Assembly: GCF_004348415.1 (NCBI RefSeq)
Contig: NZ_SMKI01000003.1
Span: 1-43,783 of the forward strand
From: Streptomyces hainanensis
GTDB lineage: Bacteria; Actinomycetota; Actinomycetes; Streptomycetales; Streptomycetaceae
Direction: 5' to 3'
Length of the DNA: 43,783 nt
The notes beneath the pieces were generated by a model that saw only the letters and a list, made by a program, of their open reading frames with translations, searched no databases and was not told the DNA's origin. Made by a program: the position numbers and the translations under genes. Positions 42,794-43,783 of the stretch are shown here, one piece after another; position 1 is the stretch's first letter, and every line of letters begins with the position of its first letter.

Positions 42794-43735
42794 CTACGAG
42801 GCGAGGTAGTCGTACCCGACCTCGGCCGACTGGAGCGGCGTGACGTCGGGGGTGTCGTTCTCGACGATGTACTCGTCGACCTTGTGGGCGCGGAAGATCT
42901 TCGGGAAGTCGATGACGCCCGTGCCGAGGTCCGCCATGTCGCCGTCGGTGCGGCTGCGGTCCTTGACGTGGAACTGGATGACGCGCTGCGGGGCGCGGCG
43001 GATGACGTCGAGCGAGAAGCGCTCGACGTCGCGCTCGCCGAGTTCGACGGCGGCCCGGACGGTCCAGTAGAGGTCTATCTCCAGGTGGACGTAGCGCGGG
43101 TCGAGTTCGCGGGTGAGGATGTCCCACGGGGTGCGGCCACGGCCCAGGTCGGTGGTGAACTCGTGGGCGTGGTTGTGGTAGCCGTAGTGGAGCCCGTGGC
43201 GGCGCGCGGCGCGGGCCTCGACGTTCATCCGCTCGGCCCACTGGTACCAGTCCTCGGCGTTGGTGGACGCGAGGTAGGGCACGTTGAGGTACTTCTGGCC
43301 CATGATGCGGGCGTTCTCCAGCTTGGTGGCGAGGGCCGCGTCGTCGGCGCTGATCCCGTCGTGGCTGGAGGTGGTGCGGATGCCGAGGCTGTCGTGGAAG
43401 CGGCGCAGTTCGCGGGCGGTGCGGCCGTAGTAGCCGGCCTGCTCGACCTTGCGGTAGCCGATCCTGGCGAGCGAGCGGAGGGTGGCGTCGTAGCCGGCCG
43501 CGCCGCCCAGGTCCGCGCGGAGCGTGTAGAGCTGGACGCTGATCTTGCTCCGCGGGACGAGGGAGTTGCCGTGGCCGTGCCCGTTGCCGTGCGCGACGGC
43601 GGTCGGGGCGGCGGCGAAGGCGGCGCCGGCGCCGATCGCGCCGAGGGCGGCGCCGCGCAGCAGCGTGCGGCGGCCCAGGCCCCGGGCGGCGAGTGAGTCG
43701 GTGAGGGATCTGTCTCCGTCGAATCCGTAACACAT
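42794..43735 (-). CDS. Tat-exported TIM-barrel sugar isomerase/epimerase
   Basis: A 313-residue protein with a long N-region, a twin-arginine motif (GRRTLLRGAALGA) and a hydrophobic h-region ending AAAPTAVAHG, so it is exported folded. The mature part is an AP-endonuclease-2-like TIM barrel: KISVQLYTLRADLG, KVEQAGYYG, HYGYHNHAHEF, HLEIDLYWTV, FHVKDRS and EYIVEND supply likely metal ligands. A His/Gly-rich stretch (HGNGHGHGN) follows the signal. The ATG at 43735 has AGGAG five bases upstream. A hairpin separates it from the PQQ-enzyme gene; both are exported and may work on the same sugar, which is inference. Confidence 0.88.
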   Translation of the reverse strand: MCYGFDGDRSLTDSLAARGLGRRTLLRGAALGAIGAGAAFAAAPTAVAHGNGHGHGNSLVPRSKISVQLYTLRADLGGAAGYDATLRSLARIGYRKVEQAGYYGRTARELRRFHDSLGIRTTSSHDGISADDAALATKLENARIMGQKYLNVPYLASTNAEDWYQWAERMNVEARAARRHGLHYGYHNHAHEFTTDLGRGRTPWDILTRELDPRYVHLEIDLYWTVRAAVELGERDVERFSLDVIRRAPQRVIQFHVKDRSRTDGDMADLGTGVIDFPKIFRAHKVDEYIVENDTPDVTPLQSAEVGYDYLAS

Positions 43736-43783
43736 GACGGCTCCTGTGTTTCCTGGGGGGTGGTGTCACGTGGGGGTGGGTGC

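Noticed and set aside
1..43783. CRISPR arrays, tRNA/rRNA genes, IS elements, prophage or a classical NRPS/PKS cluster
   Set aside because: No spaced repeats, cloverleaf, transposase, integrase or megasynthase motifs were seen anywhere in the window.

Overview
The window is high-GC actinobacterial chromosome, almost certainly from a Streptomyces or close relative. The GC-rich third positions, frequent GTG/TTG starts, gene families named after S. coelicolor genes (SCO2583- and SCO2584-type) and the order rplU-rpmA-obgE ... proB-proA ... nadD-LCP all point that way.

Left part (1-18.5 kb). This matches the streptomycete locus between obg and nadD that carries cell-wall glycopolymer and spore-wall functions. 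Read mostly on the minus strand it holds an IspD/TarI-SDR fusion (nucleotide-activated polyol precursor), a membrane glycosyl/glycerophosphotransferase, a large TagF-like transferase, proB, a small conserved gene, proA, two related proteins (SCO2584- and SCO2583-type), a 53-residue membrane protein, nadD and the start of an LCP (LytR-CpsA-Psr) phosphotransferase. On the plus strand are a second copy of the membrane transferase, an acyltransferase-3 protein and an M48 peptidase. Together these could make, modify and attach a teichoic-acid-like or polydiglycosylphosphate polymer.

Middle (18.5-26.2 kb). Housekeeping genes: obgE, then rpmA and rplU with a clear HrdB-type promoter, a structured leader and a long hairpin terminator between rpmA and obgE. 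Next come a very long RNase E/G flanked by low-complexity basic repeats and a DUF2344 (TIGR03936) protein. The radical-SAM partner normally found beside the DUF2344 gene is not seen, so conserved gene order breaks near 26.2 kb.

Right part (26.2-43.8 kb). Accessory genes: a GNAT acetyltransferase, a secreted GH30 hydrolase, a bacterial PH-domain protein, a secreted PheC-like cyclic-acid dehydratase or solute-binding protein, an NTF2-fold protein divergent from a LysR regulator, and a PucR-like regulator with two helix-turn-helix modules. The most notable part is a minus-strand run of seven genes (40.4 to 32.8 kb): an inositol-3-phosphate-synthase-like cyclase, a UbiA-type prenyltransferase (EboC), a TIM-barrel isomerase, EboA, EboB (TatD-like), EboE and an alkaline-phosphatase-superfamily enzyme. 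Five of the six junctions overlap by 1-4 bases. This is an actinobacterial version of the ebo cluster, a poorly understood system linked elsewhere to moving secondary-metabolite precursors across the membrane. Just upstream lie a secreted PKD-containing PQQ-type sugar dehydrogenase and a Tat-exported TIM-barrel isomerase. The EboC protein carries a roughly 190-residue Ala/Gly/Arg/Pro insertion with internal duplications. No tRNA, rRNA, CRISPR array, IS element or prophage was seen.
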